A stretch of 64,000 nucleotides of DNA, taken from contig OY743180.1 in the NCBI GenBank assembly GCA_963555705.1, positions 40,332,129 through 40,396,128 of the forward strand. Direction: 5' to 3'. The notes beneath the pieces were generated by a model. It made no database searches. It was not told the origin of the DNA and was given only the letters and a program-made list of their open reading frames with translations. A program made the translations under genes and the position numbers. Source of the DNA: Ligustrum vulgare. Taxonomy: Eukaryota; Streptophyta; Magnoliopsida; Lamiales; Oleaceae. Below are positions 34,781 to 46,967 of this stretch, in pieces (the stretch's first letter is position 1; each line of letters begins with the position of its first letter).

Positions 34781-35502
34781 AAGGAGAGTCCATCTTGATT
34801 GGGAATATGAACATTAATGTAATGATGTTGTTGACAAGATGGATGATGGGCATTGAAGTTGTCTTTCGAGAAAAAACATGTTGTTAGAAGAAAGAAACAA
34901 TTTGATGAAAGTAGCAGTGAAGAAGTGACTTGGTCAGCCAAGGAATATTTTAGAATTAACTACTTTCTCTTCATAATTGACTAAGCTCATTCCTCTATTG
35001 AAACATGATTTACACAGTTCAAAGAAATGAAGAAACATTTGGTTTTTTGTTTAATTTGGAGAAGTTACAGTGTGTTGATGATGATACCTTATTGATCTCT
35101 TGCAAGAATATTGAAAATTCTCTGACACATTATGGTTGTTTTGGTATTAGTGAGCAACAATTCTTTTTCTTGGTTAACATTCTTGAAGTGCTCTTTATCA
35201 AGAGAGACAAAATCAGCAATTGATATAGTGGATTATTTGAAGAAAGTGGATGGTTGTGTTTCCAAATGGTTATAGTGCCTACAAAATCTTGCTGACTATA
35301 CCAGTCACAACTGCATGTGAAGAAAGTAGTTTCTCAAAGTTAAAAGCTGATCAAAACTTATCTCCGATCAACTATGTCGCAAGATAGATTGAATGGATTG
35401 GCGATGTTATCAATTGAGAAAGGAATAGTTAAACAACTTGATTACATAGAGTTTATTAATACTTTTGCCTCGGAAACTGTACAACGAGCTGTAATTAAGT
35501 GA
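34780..35502 (+). pseudogene. hAT transposase relic (zinc-finger MYM-type-1-like)
   Basis: Plus-strand C-terminal portion of a hAT transposase of the kind annotated in plants as 'zinc finger MYM-type protein 1-like'. Readable pieces: FGFLFNLEKLQCVDDDTLL (about 35030-35090), AIDIVDYLKKVDGC (about 35215-35255), FSKLKADQNL, DRLNGLAMLSIEKGIVKQLDY (35380-35445) and the end FINTFASETVQRAVIK with TGA at 35500-35502. Frames change at least twice. No inverted ends were identified. Confidence 0.75.
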
Positions 35503-36890
35503 TCATTTTGAACACTTTTGATATTATTATTCAATTGTAATATAAATATTTTGAATATTACATTTAGTTTAAGTTTTTTGTTGTCCTTTGAGTTTATTGG
35601 TTTAGCTCTAGAAAATTGTTATGAAGAAAAAATTTGAATGAACACTACAACTATAGGAGCCCATTTTTAAAGATTGACTCTGACCAAAAAATTATTAGGA
35701 ATGGTACTGCTTATATAATAAAATATTTTATTACAATAGCACAAACACATATTGTATTGTTTAATTTTAAACAAATAATTATTAAACGGCATTGATTACA
35801 AAACACATGATGACATTAGGGAGTTAAACAATAAAACATAAAGCGATAATCGTAAAATAATGCATGTATTGATCTAATTTGCGAGGATTCCAACAAGTTT
35901 ATATGGGGATGAGGACCCATGAGGGGGGGTCGCACAGTGAGGCGCGGTTGGGGCAACCCTTTCTCCTTGTTTATATTTTTTGTTTATTTTTAAAATAAAA
36001 AGGGAAATTTGGTAGGTCAAGGAGACCAGTTCGGAGTGGGTTATATTCAGGGCGAGGCACCCCTAATTGAATCGGGTCCTGAGAATCTCGGGTCCATCTA
36101 TACCATTTTTTATAAATGACAATTATAATATAAGAAATATAAAGTTATATCTTTCTCTAATTTCTAAGAACCACATTTCTAAACGACGTCCAAAAAATTG
36201 TGGAAATAGTTGGCGAGCAAGACCATGTTTCACTAATCCCTCTTGCAAAAAAAAGTGAATTGATGGATAATCCCATATATAAATAAATTGGAATAAAATG
36301 TATTAAATGTAAATGATGAAACATTTTCCTAATTAAATTATTCAATGAACAAAGTGTATTTAAGTAGCTAACAAATACACGGTTTAGAAACATATACCTT
36401 CACCACTTCCAACAGTTGAATGGAAAAGTTCGCAGAATATAATTATCCAGCAGAGATGATAATGTGCAAATACAACCAATTAAGTCTCTACTTGATCAAA
36501 ACATAATTGCACAAATTACAATTCAGTTCTCAATTATATGGGGAATAAGAAAGCATGAAATAATAAGAATTTAAAAATCAATGACATAAGATAAGTATAC
36601 TTTTATTTTTTCATTTTATTTATTGCTTGAAGTCTGTATTTTGTACAAATATGATGATAGACAAATCATATAGTTCATAGTTGGGTCGAAAGTTTAGGTA
36701 TAGTTAAGAATTGACAAAAATACATAATGTTATTTCAACAGTATACTTTACCAAATATTTAAGAAAAATAGCCTACCATTATCTTTTTATGTTTTTATAT
36801 TGCCAGTAAGTTTTCAAATCAAACATGCACAATGAAAATTAAATGATTCAAAATCATAACCAGAATCAACCATGTAATTAGATATAATTA
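35503..36890. other. Unassigned region
   Basis: No recognised gene. A GC-richer patch at about 35900-36100 ('gggggggtcgcacagtgaggcgcgg', 'gaatcgggtcctgagaatctcggg') may be a transposon end. The short frame at 36067-36258 has no family signature. Confidence 0.25.
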
Positions 36891-37018
36891 TGTTAGAATT
36901 AGTTAAAATTCAGTTTACTTAGTTGGTTAGTTGGTTGATTTAGTTAGCTTAATAATCAAGACACAATTCACAATATTCAATACAATTTCATTTCTCTTTT
37001 CTAACATGGTATCAGAGC
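36891..37018 (+). repeat. Short 116 bp LTR with adjacent primer binding site
   Basis: 36891-37006 begins TGTTAGAATT and ends TCTAACA, so its ends are inverted repeats of each other (TGTTAGA/TCTAACA). TGGTATCAGAGC (37007-37018) follows without a gap. This is the 5' end of a small-LTR element, either a TRIM or a short-LTR copia. The matching 3' LTR is not seen; the gypsy LTR at 37389 lies where the body should be. Confidence 0.8.
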
Positions 37019-37388
37019 AATTCTTAAGTTAAAACTTTTATGCTTCCGCTCCAGCAAGTGGCCTTATGCTGCTAGTCTAGTAAAGTCTTTCGTTAAAGCA
37101 AATTGTTTTCATCTTCTGCAATCTTCACGCAGTTGTTCACAATGTTAATTCTTACAAAACCCACGAAATTGAACACCATAACCATGGAGTCATTTTTAGA
37201 GAACAAGATCCTTCCCAGATCAGGATTTCCACTTCATTCTCCAATGAAATGGATAATTGTAATCAGAAAAAAAAATTCCATAACCCAGAAATATAGAAAT
37301 TTAGTTCTATTTTTGTTATACTCGAGATTATTCAGTTGATTGTTACTGGTGAATTTTCACCGACAAATTCGTCGGGATTTGACTTTAG

Positions 37389-37855
37389 TGTCACACCGAA
37401 GCTCCACCGGAGGATACATTGAGCTGGGGCAGAAGGAAGACACGAACCAGGAAGAAGGGACAACTATTGGCAAACTGAAGTAACTGAAATTCAAAGTATA
37501 GGAGACGACGCTGTTTTAATAATTAGGGTTGAAAAATTGGTTTTACGTTTTTTTTAATTACCAATACGTTTTCATCTTTTATAGTACAAGTAGTGCTTGG
37601 TTATTCAGTTAGGATCGTGGAGATTTTATCAGAAAATTCCCTTTTCTCTTTCTTCTTCAATATCTCCTCAACTCTGCAATTCTTTTCTTCTCAACTCTTA
37701 TTTCTGTAATTTCTTCTTGACCCATTGAGAATTTCGTGTAAGCACTTGGTTTATTGAATTAATACTCAGATACGTATTATTTGATTATGTTGGTTGATTT
37801 ATGTTTAATTCTGGAAATTGATTATAATCTGTTATCTGCGGGTGGAGTTGTGACA
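37389..37855 (+). repeat. 5' LTR of a second gypsy element
   Basis: About 467 bp starting TGTCACACC and ending GTTGTGACA, followed by primer site TGGTATCAGAGC at 37857-37868. The start was chosen because it is the inverted counterpart of the end; no second LTR is available in the window to confirm it. Confidence 0.6.
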
Positions 37856-37856
37856 T

Positions 37857-37868
37857 TGGTATCAGAGC
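37857..37868 (+). other. Primer binding site, tRNA-Met type
   Basis: TGGTATCAGAGC, just before the gag reading frame. Confidence 0.85.
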
Positions 37869-37883
37869 GGGCTCGAAATCTGG

Positions 37884-39410
37884 GTGATGATGACTCGTAA
37901 CATGGAGGAGTTCACTAAGAAGCATGAATCAGATATGCAAAATCCGGAAGCTAGACTGAATGAACACAGAATCAGCTCAGAAATGAAGTGGGAGGGAATC
38001 ATGGAAGCGGTGTGTGAGTACAATGTAGTGGTATACGAGAGGAATATAACAATGAAAGCAAAGCATGAAAGTAATGATTGGAGGTTTAGAGATATGGAAG
38101 GAAATATTGCAGAACTAAAGAAGGCTATGACTAAATTTGTGTTGAAAGGGGAAACACTAAATGGACAGCAAGCTCGTTCCAGAGTGAATTTGGAAAAGGA
38201 GAAGGGAGTTGGAAATGCAGCGACAACGTATTGTGCTGGTCTAGGTATTTTGGGGCCTTCTCCATTACAGAAGCATGATCAGAAGGAAGCTGGATCATCC
38301 ACATCTATGCAATTTGCAGCAACATCAACTGGGTATAATCCTAATATGCCTAAAATTGACTTTCCTTTTTTTTGATGGGATGGGGCCTAGAGAATGGGTG
38401 AGAGAGGCCCATTGTTATTCATAATGGATAAAACACCTGAACATCTGAGGCTGGAGATAGCTCAGATGCACTTAAGAGGTAAGGCAGATGTGTGGGTTAG
38501 TGGGTTTATACCTGCTCGACCAACTGCGGATTGGGGGCAGTTCACTGAAGAAGTGTGCTTGAGATTTGCAGAAAGATGTGGAGAGGATGTAGTTGAATCT
38601 TTGTGTAAGATTAAATAGAAGGGAAGCATAGCTGAATATATCGAAACGTTTCAGGAATTGAGGGCTCAATGCATGATGGCATTACCTAATTTACCTGAGA
38701 GTTACTACATATCAGTTTTTACTAGTGGTCTCAAGGAAGGAATAAGGGCCACGATCAAAATGTTCAAACTCATTAAACCTCAGTAAAACCTTTGAAGTAG
38801 CCGAACTACAAGAAACCTCTCTCTCAGCCATGGCCAAAACCAAACCTGCCTACAAACCTATTTATTCTAACCACAAAAACCCAAACACATATAACCAAAC
38901 CACATACAACCCAAATTCTTCCATACAAAAAATTTCCCAAAATCCAATACCCCAACCTTCCCATAACTATAAACCCATTTCACCAACGGAGATACAAACA
39001 AGAAGGAGCTTGGGGCTATGTTTTAAATGCAATGAGAAGTTCACACCTAGGCATGTTTGCAAGTATAGATCATCAACTTCATGGTGGTGGAAGAAAATGA
39101 GGGCAATGATGGAGAAGGAATCGAAGAAGTGCCCGTAGAAGAGAATGAGGAAGAGATGCACGAATCGAAGAAGTGCCCGTAGAAGAGAATGAGGAAGAGA
39201 TGCACATATCTTGTAGTGCCTTGTACGGTAGCACTAACCCCAAACCCAGAACTATAAGAATACCTGGTAACTTGAAGGAAAGAAAAATTTCCATATTGAT
39301 TTATGGTGGGAGCACTCATAGTTTTCTTGATGAATGTTTGGCACAGAATCTGGGGTATCAAATGTATCAAGAGGATACTAAAATTATCAGGATATCTAAT
39401 TCAGGGACAT
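37884..39410 (+). pseudogene. Gypsy gag-protease relic, interrupted in protease
   Basis: Plus-strand gag begins ATG 37887/37890 (MTRNMEEFTKKHE) and is coiled-coil-like and charged for about 160 residues. It continues in other frames with LRLEIAQMHLRGKADVW, a typical gypsy gag core, and SIAEYIETFQELRAQCMMALP. A zinc knuckle of the CxxC...HxC type, CFKCNEKFTPRHVC, lies at about 39020-39062. A protease start follows (ISILIYGGSTHSFLDE), where the catalytic aspartate of LID(S/G)GS is replaced by tyrosine. A 44 bp tandem duplication at 39118-39205 shifts the frame. The sequence is cut at 39410 by an inserted LTR element. Confidence 0.85.
39118..39205. repeat. 44 bp tandem duplication in gypsy gag-pol
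   Basis: 39118-39161 is repeated exactly at 39162-39205 ('gaatcgaagaagtgcccgta' starts each copy). As 44 is not a multiple of three, it breaks the reading frame. Confidence 0.95.
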
Positions 39411-40098
39411 TGATTAGAATCATAGAAGCCTTGTTAGAAAGACTAAATATTCAAGTCAAACAAAGTGCAATTCAGTCAACTATGTCGGAATTAGATGCAT
39501 AATATATGTTTTTCGAGTAGAAACGGGCCATGTGCAAAACTCCTGGGAAAAAGCCCTTGAGCCCACTGATTTTATAGCCAAATTCCGTCGTTTGAGGCTT
39601 CAAATCGGCAAGTCAATTGTGGAGACAGAAATTTACAATATTTCCGTAATTTCAGGATTATGTTTACTTTCTTTTTATTATTATTTCCAATTAAATTAGG
39701 ACTTTATTATGAGAGATTTTATGGATTCCCTAATTAGATTATATTTTATTTAGTTTCCTAAGTAGACTAGGATTTTTATTCTGGTAGCCTATATAAAGGC
39801 GTCTTCATTGTAATAAAGGCAGATTTTGATTAATAAAAATTGTGTTGAGTTATTTCTCTCCCAAATATTGTTTTTGATTGAACGCTTTCGAACTTATCAA
39901 AGGCGTGAGCAATCTTTGTGGCATTCAACCCATGTGGGTTCTTGTCTCCGCATTTAGCGGGTCCAAGGTTTGATATACCTTGAGTTCTTGAGTCGTGAGT
40001 CTCAGGTCTCCATGTTACCGTTCTTTCCAAACTGATTCGGAACTTTACCGGTATTTTAATACAATTCCGCAAGCGTCCCTGTTCGGGATCACATCATC

Positions 40099-40111
40099 TA
40101 GTATCAGAGCT
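40099..40111 (+). other. Primer binding site of the family-B element
   Basis: TAGTATCAGAGCT, the tRNA-Met site with one change, two bases after the 5' LTR. Confidence 0.75.
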
Positions 40112-40277
40112 GGACTCTGAATTCAGGTTGTTCTATTCTATTCTATTATATCCTAGACTAATTCCTCATGTATATCATCAAGTCTGTTATTTGTGAATCA
40201 TTCATATCCCGTTTTCTTTAGTTGAGTCTTGTTTTTCATGTTCTTCGTGCCAGTAAAGTTTTCCAGTTTTTAATCCA

Positions 40278-40278
<1 letters not shown>

Positions 40279-40326
<48 letters not shown>
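40279..40326. repeat. 48 bp poly(A) tract
   Basis: Uninterrupted run of A in the leader of the non-autonomous gypsy element. The same leader in the element at 26.5 kb has only a few A at the equivalent place. Confidence 0.95.
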
Positions 40327-40329
<3 letters not shown>

Positions 40330-40581
40330 AACAAAATTTTAGAAGTGTTTATTTTCTTCAATTCTTATCCGAATGCAATTCTGTTTGTTTCATCACACTC
40401 GTATTCGAATTTCGGATTTAAAAAAAAATTATATATTCCGAAAATTCAAAAAAAAAAAATCGAAAATTCAAGAATCACTTTCTTGAGTTCCCTTAAACAT
40501 CTTATTACTCCTACCAAATTCTTCTTCCATTTGATGTCTATTCTTGAGATTTTTTTGAATTTTTGAATTGTCACAAAAGAG

Positions 40582-41820
40582 ATGGATTATGATCCGAGTT
40601 TTGTTTTCAAAATTAGATGTTTTGTGGGTGATAAGGTGTGTAGTTTAGCTATTGATGGGGAGTTTTTCTATAATTTGGTTAATATCAAACTGGTTGAGAA
40701 AATGAGATTAACTTTAGTACCTCATTCTAGACCTTATAGAATGACGCGGATAAAGGAGTGTGGGAAGTTCAATGTGACTAAACAAGTTTTAGTGACTATC
40801 ACTCATGGGAAATATATTGATGAAATATGGTGTGATGTAGTGCCTCTAGAGTCTTGTCATATATTGTTAGGAAAACCATAGAGACATGAGAGGAGCTCAG
40901 TTTATGATAAGATTATGTACATACACAAATTTTTTAAGGATGGGAGATCAGTTATACTAGGTGGTTTAACATTAGAACAAGAACTTAAAGATACAAAAAA
41001 GGTGACGAAGGAGAGTGACCCAATGTTATGTTTGAAGAGGTAATTAAAACGTCTAGAACAAAAGATTATTTCACGAAAGGGTGAAAAGGTAATTAAATTG
41101 CAAGAAGAGCCTCAGAATGAGAATGTTGAGAAGGAGGAGGGGGAGTTGAAAGTTGAAATAGTTGGAAAAAACTCAAAATTTTGAGGTAGAAAATAAAAAT
41201 CTGAGTAATGATGAGGATGTGCCTCAACATGATGATAAAATTATTGATGAGGAGGTGCATGAGAAAAAGAATGGTAATGTGGAAGAGGAGGTTGGGCATG
41301 AAAAATTATGAGAGGTGGTTGAGTACAAAAATTTAAAAGAGGTGGTTGAGCATGAGAATGTGGAGTTAGAAGAAGTAGCTGAGCTTGAGAGAAAAAAAAT
41401 AGAAGAGGTTGAGCAAGAAGTTGGAATAAAGAAAGGAGGTGAAGAGAAGAGTCTCGTGGTTCGAAAAGAAGAGTTGGAGGTGATACACCATGAGTACAAG
41501 GATTCATACCTTGTACCTCATAAAACTAACATTTCCCTCCCCATTTTATTTCAATCGTTATTGCATGTTGATAATTATACAAAGGAGCATGAGTCACACC
41601 AACCATGGAAATTCAAGCTCGTGCTTCAGTACCTTAATGACTGTCAATTGAAGGGGAACTATTGGTTGATCATATGTCATGGAGACAAAATATTCCCATT
41701 TGATCCAGGTGGGGCAGCTGTAAATCATGAACAAATCTATGATTTGGGACGAATCATTTTGAAGGAGGGAATGATGAGAATCATAGCGGGCTTGTTAGAA
41801 AGACTAAATATTAAAGCCTA
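40582..41820 (+). pseudogene. Protease remnant and charged region of family-B element
   Basis: 40582-40881 is a retroviral-type protease remnant: FKIRCFVGDKVCSLAIDGEF, then YRMTRIKECGKFNVTKQVLVTI and WCDVVPLESCHILLGKP. The active site reads DGE rather than DGG. Gag is missing. From about 41090 to 41510 comes a Glu/Lys/Val-rich repeat-like stretch (the frame 41315-41821 reads EEVEQEVGIKK...). It continues as KFKLVLQYLNDCQLKGNYW, which I cannot assign. RT, RNase H and integrase are absent; the text runs straight into the conserved 3' end (YDLGRIILKEG) and purine tract. Confidence 0.7.
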
Positions 41821-42511
41821 ACAAAGTGTAATCCAGTCAACTATGTCAGAATTAGATGCATAATATATGTTTTCCGAGTAGAAACATACCACTGAGCAAA
41901 ACTCATGGGCAAAAGCCCTTGAGCCCACTGACTTTATGGACAAATTCCGTTGTTTGGAGCTTCAAATCAGTAAGTCAATTGTGTAGATGGAAATTTTCAA
42001 TACTTTCATAATTTCAAGATTATGTTTACTTTCTTTTTATTATTGTTTCCAATTAAATTAGGACTTTATTATGAGAGATTTTATGTATTCCCTAATTAGA
42101 TTATATTTTATTTAGTTTCCTAAGTAGACTAGGATTTTTATTCTGGTAACTTATATAAAGGTGTCTTCATTGTAATACAGGCAGACTTTGAGTAATAAAA
42201 ATTGTGTTGAGTTATTTCTCTCACAAATATTATTCTTGATTGAACACTTTCGTACTTATCAAAGATTATTCGAATCTTTGTGGCGTTCACCAAACTCGAA
42301 CTTATCAAAGGTGTGGGCAATCTTTGTAGCGTTCAACCCATGTGGGTTCTTGTCTCCTCATTTTAACGGGTCCAAGGTTTGATATACCTTGGGTTCTTCA
42401 GTCGTGAGGCTCGGGTCTCTATGTTACCGTCAGTTCCAACCCGAATTCGAAACTTTCCCGACGTTTTAATTCAATTCCGCGAGCGTCCCCAATCGGGATC
42501 ACATCAGAAAT

Positions 42512-43440
42512 GAATTTCAACTAATGGAAGGTGGAATTAAACTAATGGAAGTAGAAGAGTTATCTTGTCATTGTTATTTTTCTTCTCATTACATTTAGTC
42601 AAAAAACAATTTCTTATCTGAGTTTAAATCTCAAGTCATATTTCGATTATTCAAATAGAGTTTAAAGCTAAGTTATTTCAGTAATTTATTACAATCCTCG
42701 TGGGTATGATAATCTCGCGATCCGTACACTTGTGGTACACTTTATATACTACAAAATAAGTGAACATTAACCTAATTGGTTAAGAGATATGGAACTACGT
42801 CAATCTCGTTTCATCTAACTATGTTATTCATATCTTCTCTTAGTTCATCTTGTTATGACTGAAAACCCCTTCTCAACATAGAACTCCACCTCAGCCTAGG
42901 ACTTTGTATTAGGTGAAATGAAAATTATATTCTCCTACTACTCATGAGTGATTAATCCTCATATTGGACATACAGAACCTTCATATTATTTTCGTTATAC
43001 CCGTACAACACTATCTTGATGACTCTCTATCAAGAAAAAGAGTCAACGCTCACCAAAGTATAACAATCCTTCCTATATGATTCTATGACTTCCTCTAGGC
43101 GATACATACAATGCATTGTTCATCTAACAATGCATCCATGTGCTCATTTGAGCGTCCCTATGCATTCTAACTTGTAAGATAAGCTAATTTCTTCGTAAGA
43201 AAGAAATGCACCATATGAGAGTCTAATTGAAACAAAAATATCCGTATTTTATTGTCACTTCGACTAGGGACAAGTTTTGAATAAGTAATTAATTACTTTT
43301 ATCTTATAGTCACAACACATGTAACTTACAAGTTACTTAAACTAGCTCTACGGACTATATTATTTAAAGGATGAGTTAAACTCAATTTAATAATAGATCT
43401 CCTTTATTTAGACAATGAAAATATATGTGTTATGCTATCT
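42512..43440 (-). repeat. Diverged copia LTR related to those at 1.8 kb and 10.7 kb
   Basis: Noncoding; shares the order 'gagatatgga', 'gtcaatctcg', 'cctta/cttcat(a/g)tgatt', 'caccaaagtata' and 'atctaacaatg(c/t)' with the other two LTRs. It is placed left of a minus-strand copia coding relic, as a 3' LTR should be. Edges not resolved. Confidence 0.5.
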
Positions 43441-43449
43441 CAAAAATTG

Positions 43450-45150
43450 GATTTCGAGTATAACATCGACATCCTCCCACCAAATCTAAATACTCATGTA
43501 TTCTATAATGAGTTTTTATGACAATCATATTCCAGTCAGGATAGTGGTTTTATAGATGGATCTTTGATATGTGACCCTTTATCGATTTAACCTTCTCAAG
43601 GTTAGTGGGCATGAATTATATTTTTCTACAATTTTCAAATGAAATACTAGCCCCTAAATACATATTCAAACCATTAATGAGACTCCAGCTCCGTTGCTTA
43701 TACAATGGACTGATTATTGGAGCTACAATGTTGGGAATGTTTAAAATTCACTAGTGAACTCAATGGTCGAGATTGCTTCCCAAGCATCTATGTATCTGGT
43801 GTCGATTGTAGACTATAGCGGTCCTCCTTCTTTGAAACCTTTAAAACCGACCACTCCACTACTATGAGTAGATTCATAATCAGACTGAGTTTTCCATCAT
43901 CTCTCTAGGATTGGAGGGTGGTATCTTTATACACTGGGACTGTGTTTATATTTTTCCACAATTCTCATGTAATATTAGTGCTCCTCAAATACTCAAGAAT
44001 ACATAAGCCGTCATACATAGTGTCGCAATCGGAAAGATCTTATTGTCAAACAATTATTTATCTTCTTCACATCATTCTCTCTCAACATGTATTCTAAACA
44101 CAATTTTAGAGAGATTAATTCAATGACATTTGGGATCGATTCCTACCTTGGATTATTTTATGTTAACCTCATTAGCACTGTATCTATGTACGTGGATTAA
44201 GAAAATCAAAACGACCTTCTAGATCTATCTCTATAGATTATGGTTTCCAAAATGGAGGTCGTAATTCCCCAATCCATGATGAAGAAATTTTAACTTATTT
44301 CCTTTTCACTTCTTATCAATGATATGACATCTATATATAGTTTCAGAAAATATTGAACACTCCCACTAAATTTTTACACACTAGTTCATCTTTAATTTTT
44401 GATAAAATCAAACATTTTGATTTTCTTATCAAATTGAAGATAATCGGTCTGAGAGTCTTGCTTTAATCTGTAATTAGGTACTTTTAGATTGCATATTATG
44501 TTTGAATCTTTGGATTCAAAACCTTCGGATTGTATCATAAAAAAATCCTTATTAAGTCTCCTATCAAGGAATGCGTTCTTGAAATCCATTTTTCAAATCT
44601 CATAGTCATAGTATATTTCTACAGCTAGTAGAACATGAATTGATTCTGACATCGAGATTGATGTGAAGGTTTAATCCAAATCAACTCTTTGGCCTTGCTT
44701 GGAAACCTTTCCCACCATTCTTGTCTTGTGAACATTATCATTCATCTTGATCTTCTTCTTGTAAACTCATTTACAATCCTAAGGGTCTTACCCATTTCCA
44801 TGGATAAAATAAGTTCCAAAACTTGTTTTCATACATGGAGTTCATTTCAGATTTCATGGTTCATTCCATCTGATTTAGCCCTTGTTTGAGCCCCATTATT
44901 TCTCTTTTTTTTTTTACAAATTTTTTCTACAGTAATCAATCTCAACCATTCAAAAAAGTCAAGCCCACAATTTTTTACTTTTCAAACCACTTTTTAACCA
45001 TTAGATTTTCAAAAACCAAATTTTAACTTGAAATAATGGGGCTCAAACAAGGGCTTAGTCAACTTTTGACTTAGCTCTATGTAAATGTACACTTATGATC
45101 CTTAATGACCAATACAATACTAACATCAGGGATTTTACATAATGGAGTAC
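43450..45150 (-). pseudogene. Copia RT and RNase H relic
   Basis: Minus-strand remains. RT text is clearest at 44589-44392 (MDFKNAFLDRRLNKDFFMIQSEGF, then YRLKQDS for the usual YGLKQAS), with earlier RT around 44850-44620. RNase H fragments are scattered over about 44000-43550. Heavily frameshifted. Interrupted by the MITE at 44878-45054. Confidence 0.75.
44878..45054. mobile_element. Harbinger/Tourist-type MITE, perfect ends
   Basis: 177 bp with perfect 25 bp terminal inverted repeats beginning GCCCTTGTTTGAGCCCCATT, flanked by TTA on each side (44875-44877, 45055-45057). No coding content. Ends, size and TTA duplication are those of PIF/Harbinger MITEs. Perfect ends suggest recent insertion into the copia relic. 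Confidence 0.92.
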
Positions 45151-45159
45151 AAATGTTCC

Positions 45160-46950
45160 TAGTAAAGGGAGCTGGCATCACAACGTTCTAAGTAGAGAAC
45201 TGCTCCCAAGCATCAATCTACACTCGTGTGTGTGTGTGAAATTATGAATTCTTTCATGTTCTAGTTTTACTCCTACTCTCTTCTCACAAATGAACTATAT
45301 CCTCTACTAATATATTAGAGACTTGAGGAAAAAGTACTGTTCAAAACTTTGACCATAACGACGTCGTTTAGTTTGCCTTTTTTTTTAAAAAAATATGGAT
45401 TATATATACCTACATTTCTCAGTTGTTTGAAATCCTACTCCTTCCCAATTCACTTATGCCACAACCAAAATAAAGACAGAGAGATCACCTTCTCGTTTAG
45501 ATCCTTACCGAAATCCTACCACTACCCGATTCACGTATGCCATGACCGAAGGAAAAACGGAGCCATCATTTAACTGCTGGTATAAATTAAAAAAAGGTAG
45601 AATCTTCTTATTTCTTGAGATGCCCCACTCTCTACGATTACGTTTAGTTGTTAGTTCATTTATGTCTTCGGGTTCCTTGCTATAGTCGTGGTTGATTTCT
45701 TGGCATACGATTCGTGCCCATTTTTTCCAGTATTTGAAGGTTTGGAAGTTCCTCATGCTCTTTCATTGTTTATTTTTTGGTGCTCTATTTTTGTGTGATA
45801 GAGAATCTAACTTTGGACTTTACAATTTTCTTAAGCTATTTTACATGTTTATGTGTGATTGTGACGGTGTATATTTGCATGAATATATATTTTTTTTTTT
45901 AATTTTCACATTCATGTCGATACTTTTTTTTGTTATTTAGTTTTTACGTAGCCCAACGAAGTACTAGGTCGCTAAGAATTTAGAGATGGTTTCTAGGTTT
46001 GTTGGTGGGATTGTTACGGCAGATAATTTGTTTGCTTAATTTAGCTTGATGTTAATAAAGAAATGGTACCATTTCTAGGTTGGCTTGTTTTATCGTTGAT
46101 GTTCAAGGCTTCAAGCCTCTTAGTTGATTTGATAATTTAGAGGTATGGAAACGTCTTTCTATTGAGCTAGGAAAACAAGAAGATCACATTTAAAGTTCAC
46201 ATTGACCTAAAAACTTTATATTTTCATCTTAAGTTAGCAGTTTCCCATGTGTGATTGTGACGGTGTGTGTATATCTATGAAGATTTTGTTTTATTTTATT
46301 CTTGTCATGTTATTCTTTGATTTTTAAATTTGATTTACATTCCTATTGGGAATAGATTTTTTTTTTTTTTAAATTATGTTCATTTTTGCTAACTTCTTCT
46401 CCTATAATTATATATTTATTTTTATTAGCAACAAGTCCATATATGCTTGATTCTGTTGAAATGCTATAGGATATGCCACAATTATGAATGCTTGGACATC
46501 CCTACGGGTACCACAAAAACGCATAACAAGTTACTTTGATTTTGTTGCCTTTTGACTTAATAATTCTTGACTTTCATGCTTGATTAATGGACTTCACATA
46601 ACTACAGACTAAATGATTAGTTAGTATTCATCTATGTAGCTAGAGGTTGTACTCTAAGTGTAGATTATGTTTGTCTCGATAGTTTAATGTGTTGTCTATT
46701 ACAAAGCAAAATTCCTGAACCAATTTTCATTCCGAATTAATTGGTTTCAACTTTTGTGAATTATATGCTATAATTTTATTTTTTATAACAGATAGAACGT
46801 GAAACTATAATGGTTTGTGAATTGTATTTTTGCTCTTATGTTATGTGTTGTATATTTTTATCTCCTTGTAATTAATTGAGAAAGAAACTAATGATTGCCA
46901 TTTTATTATAATGTGTAGCTGATGGATATCAAAACTAATTTAGAGAAAAA
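45160..46950. other. Unassigned region before the Helitron relic
   Basis: No gene recognised. Two imperfect copies of 'gaaatcctac...ttc(a)cttatgccacaacc' lie at about 45429-45475 and 45511-45550. The open frame at 45349-45573 spans this duplication and matches nothing known to me. Part may be 5' Helitron sequence. Confidence 0.3.
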
Positions 46951-46967
46951 ATAATATACAATAAATA

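Larger units (their letters stand above)
39411..42506 (+). mobile_element. Non-autonomous family-B gypsy element with both LTRs
   Basis: Complete but pol-less element: 5' LTR 39411-40096 (686 bp), primer site, protease remnant, charged region, purine tract, 3' LTR 41772-42506 (735 bp). LTRs begin TGAT(T/G)AGAATCATAG and end GGGATCACATCA. The 3' LTR is longer because it contains an extra partial repeat of the 'gaacttatcaaag' region near 42250-42315. Flanks GACAT (39406-39410) and GAAAT (42507-42511) are a possible 5 bp duplication with one change. It lies in the protease region of the gypsy element at 37.4-39.4 kb. Confidence 0.85.
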
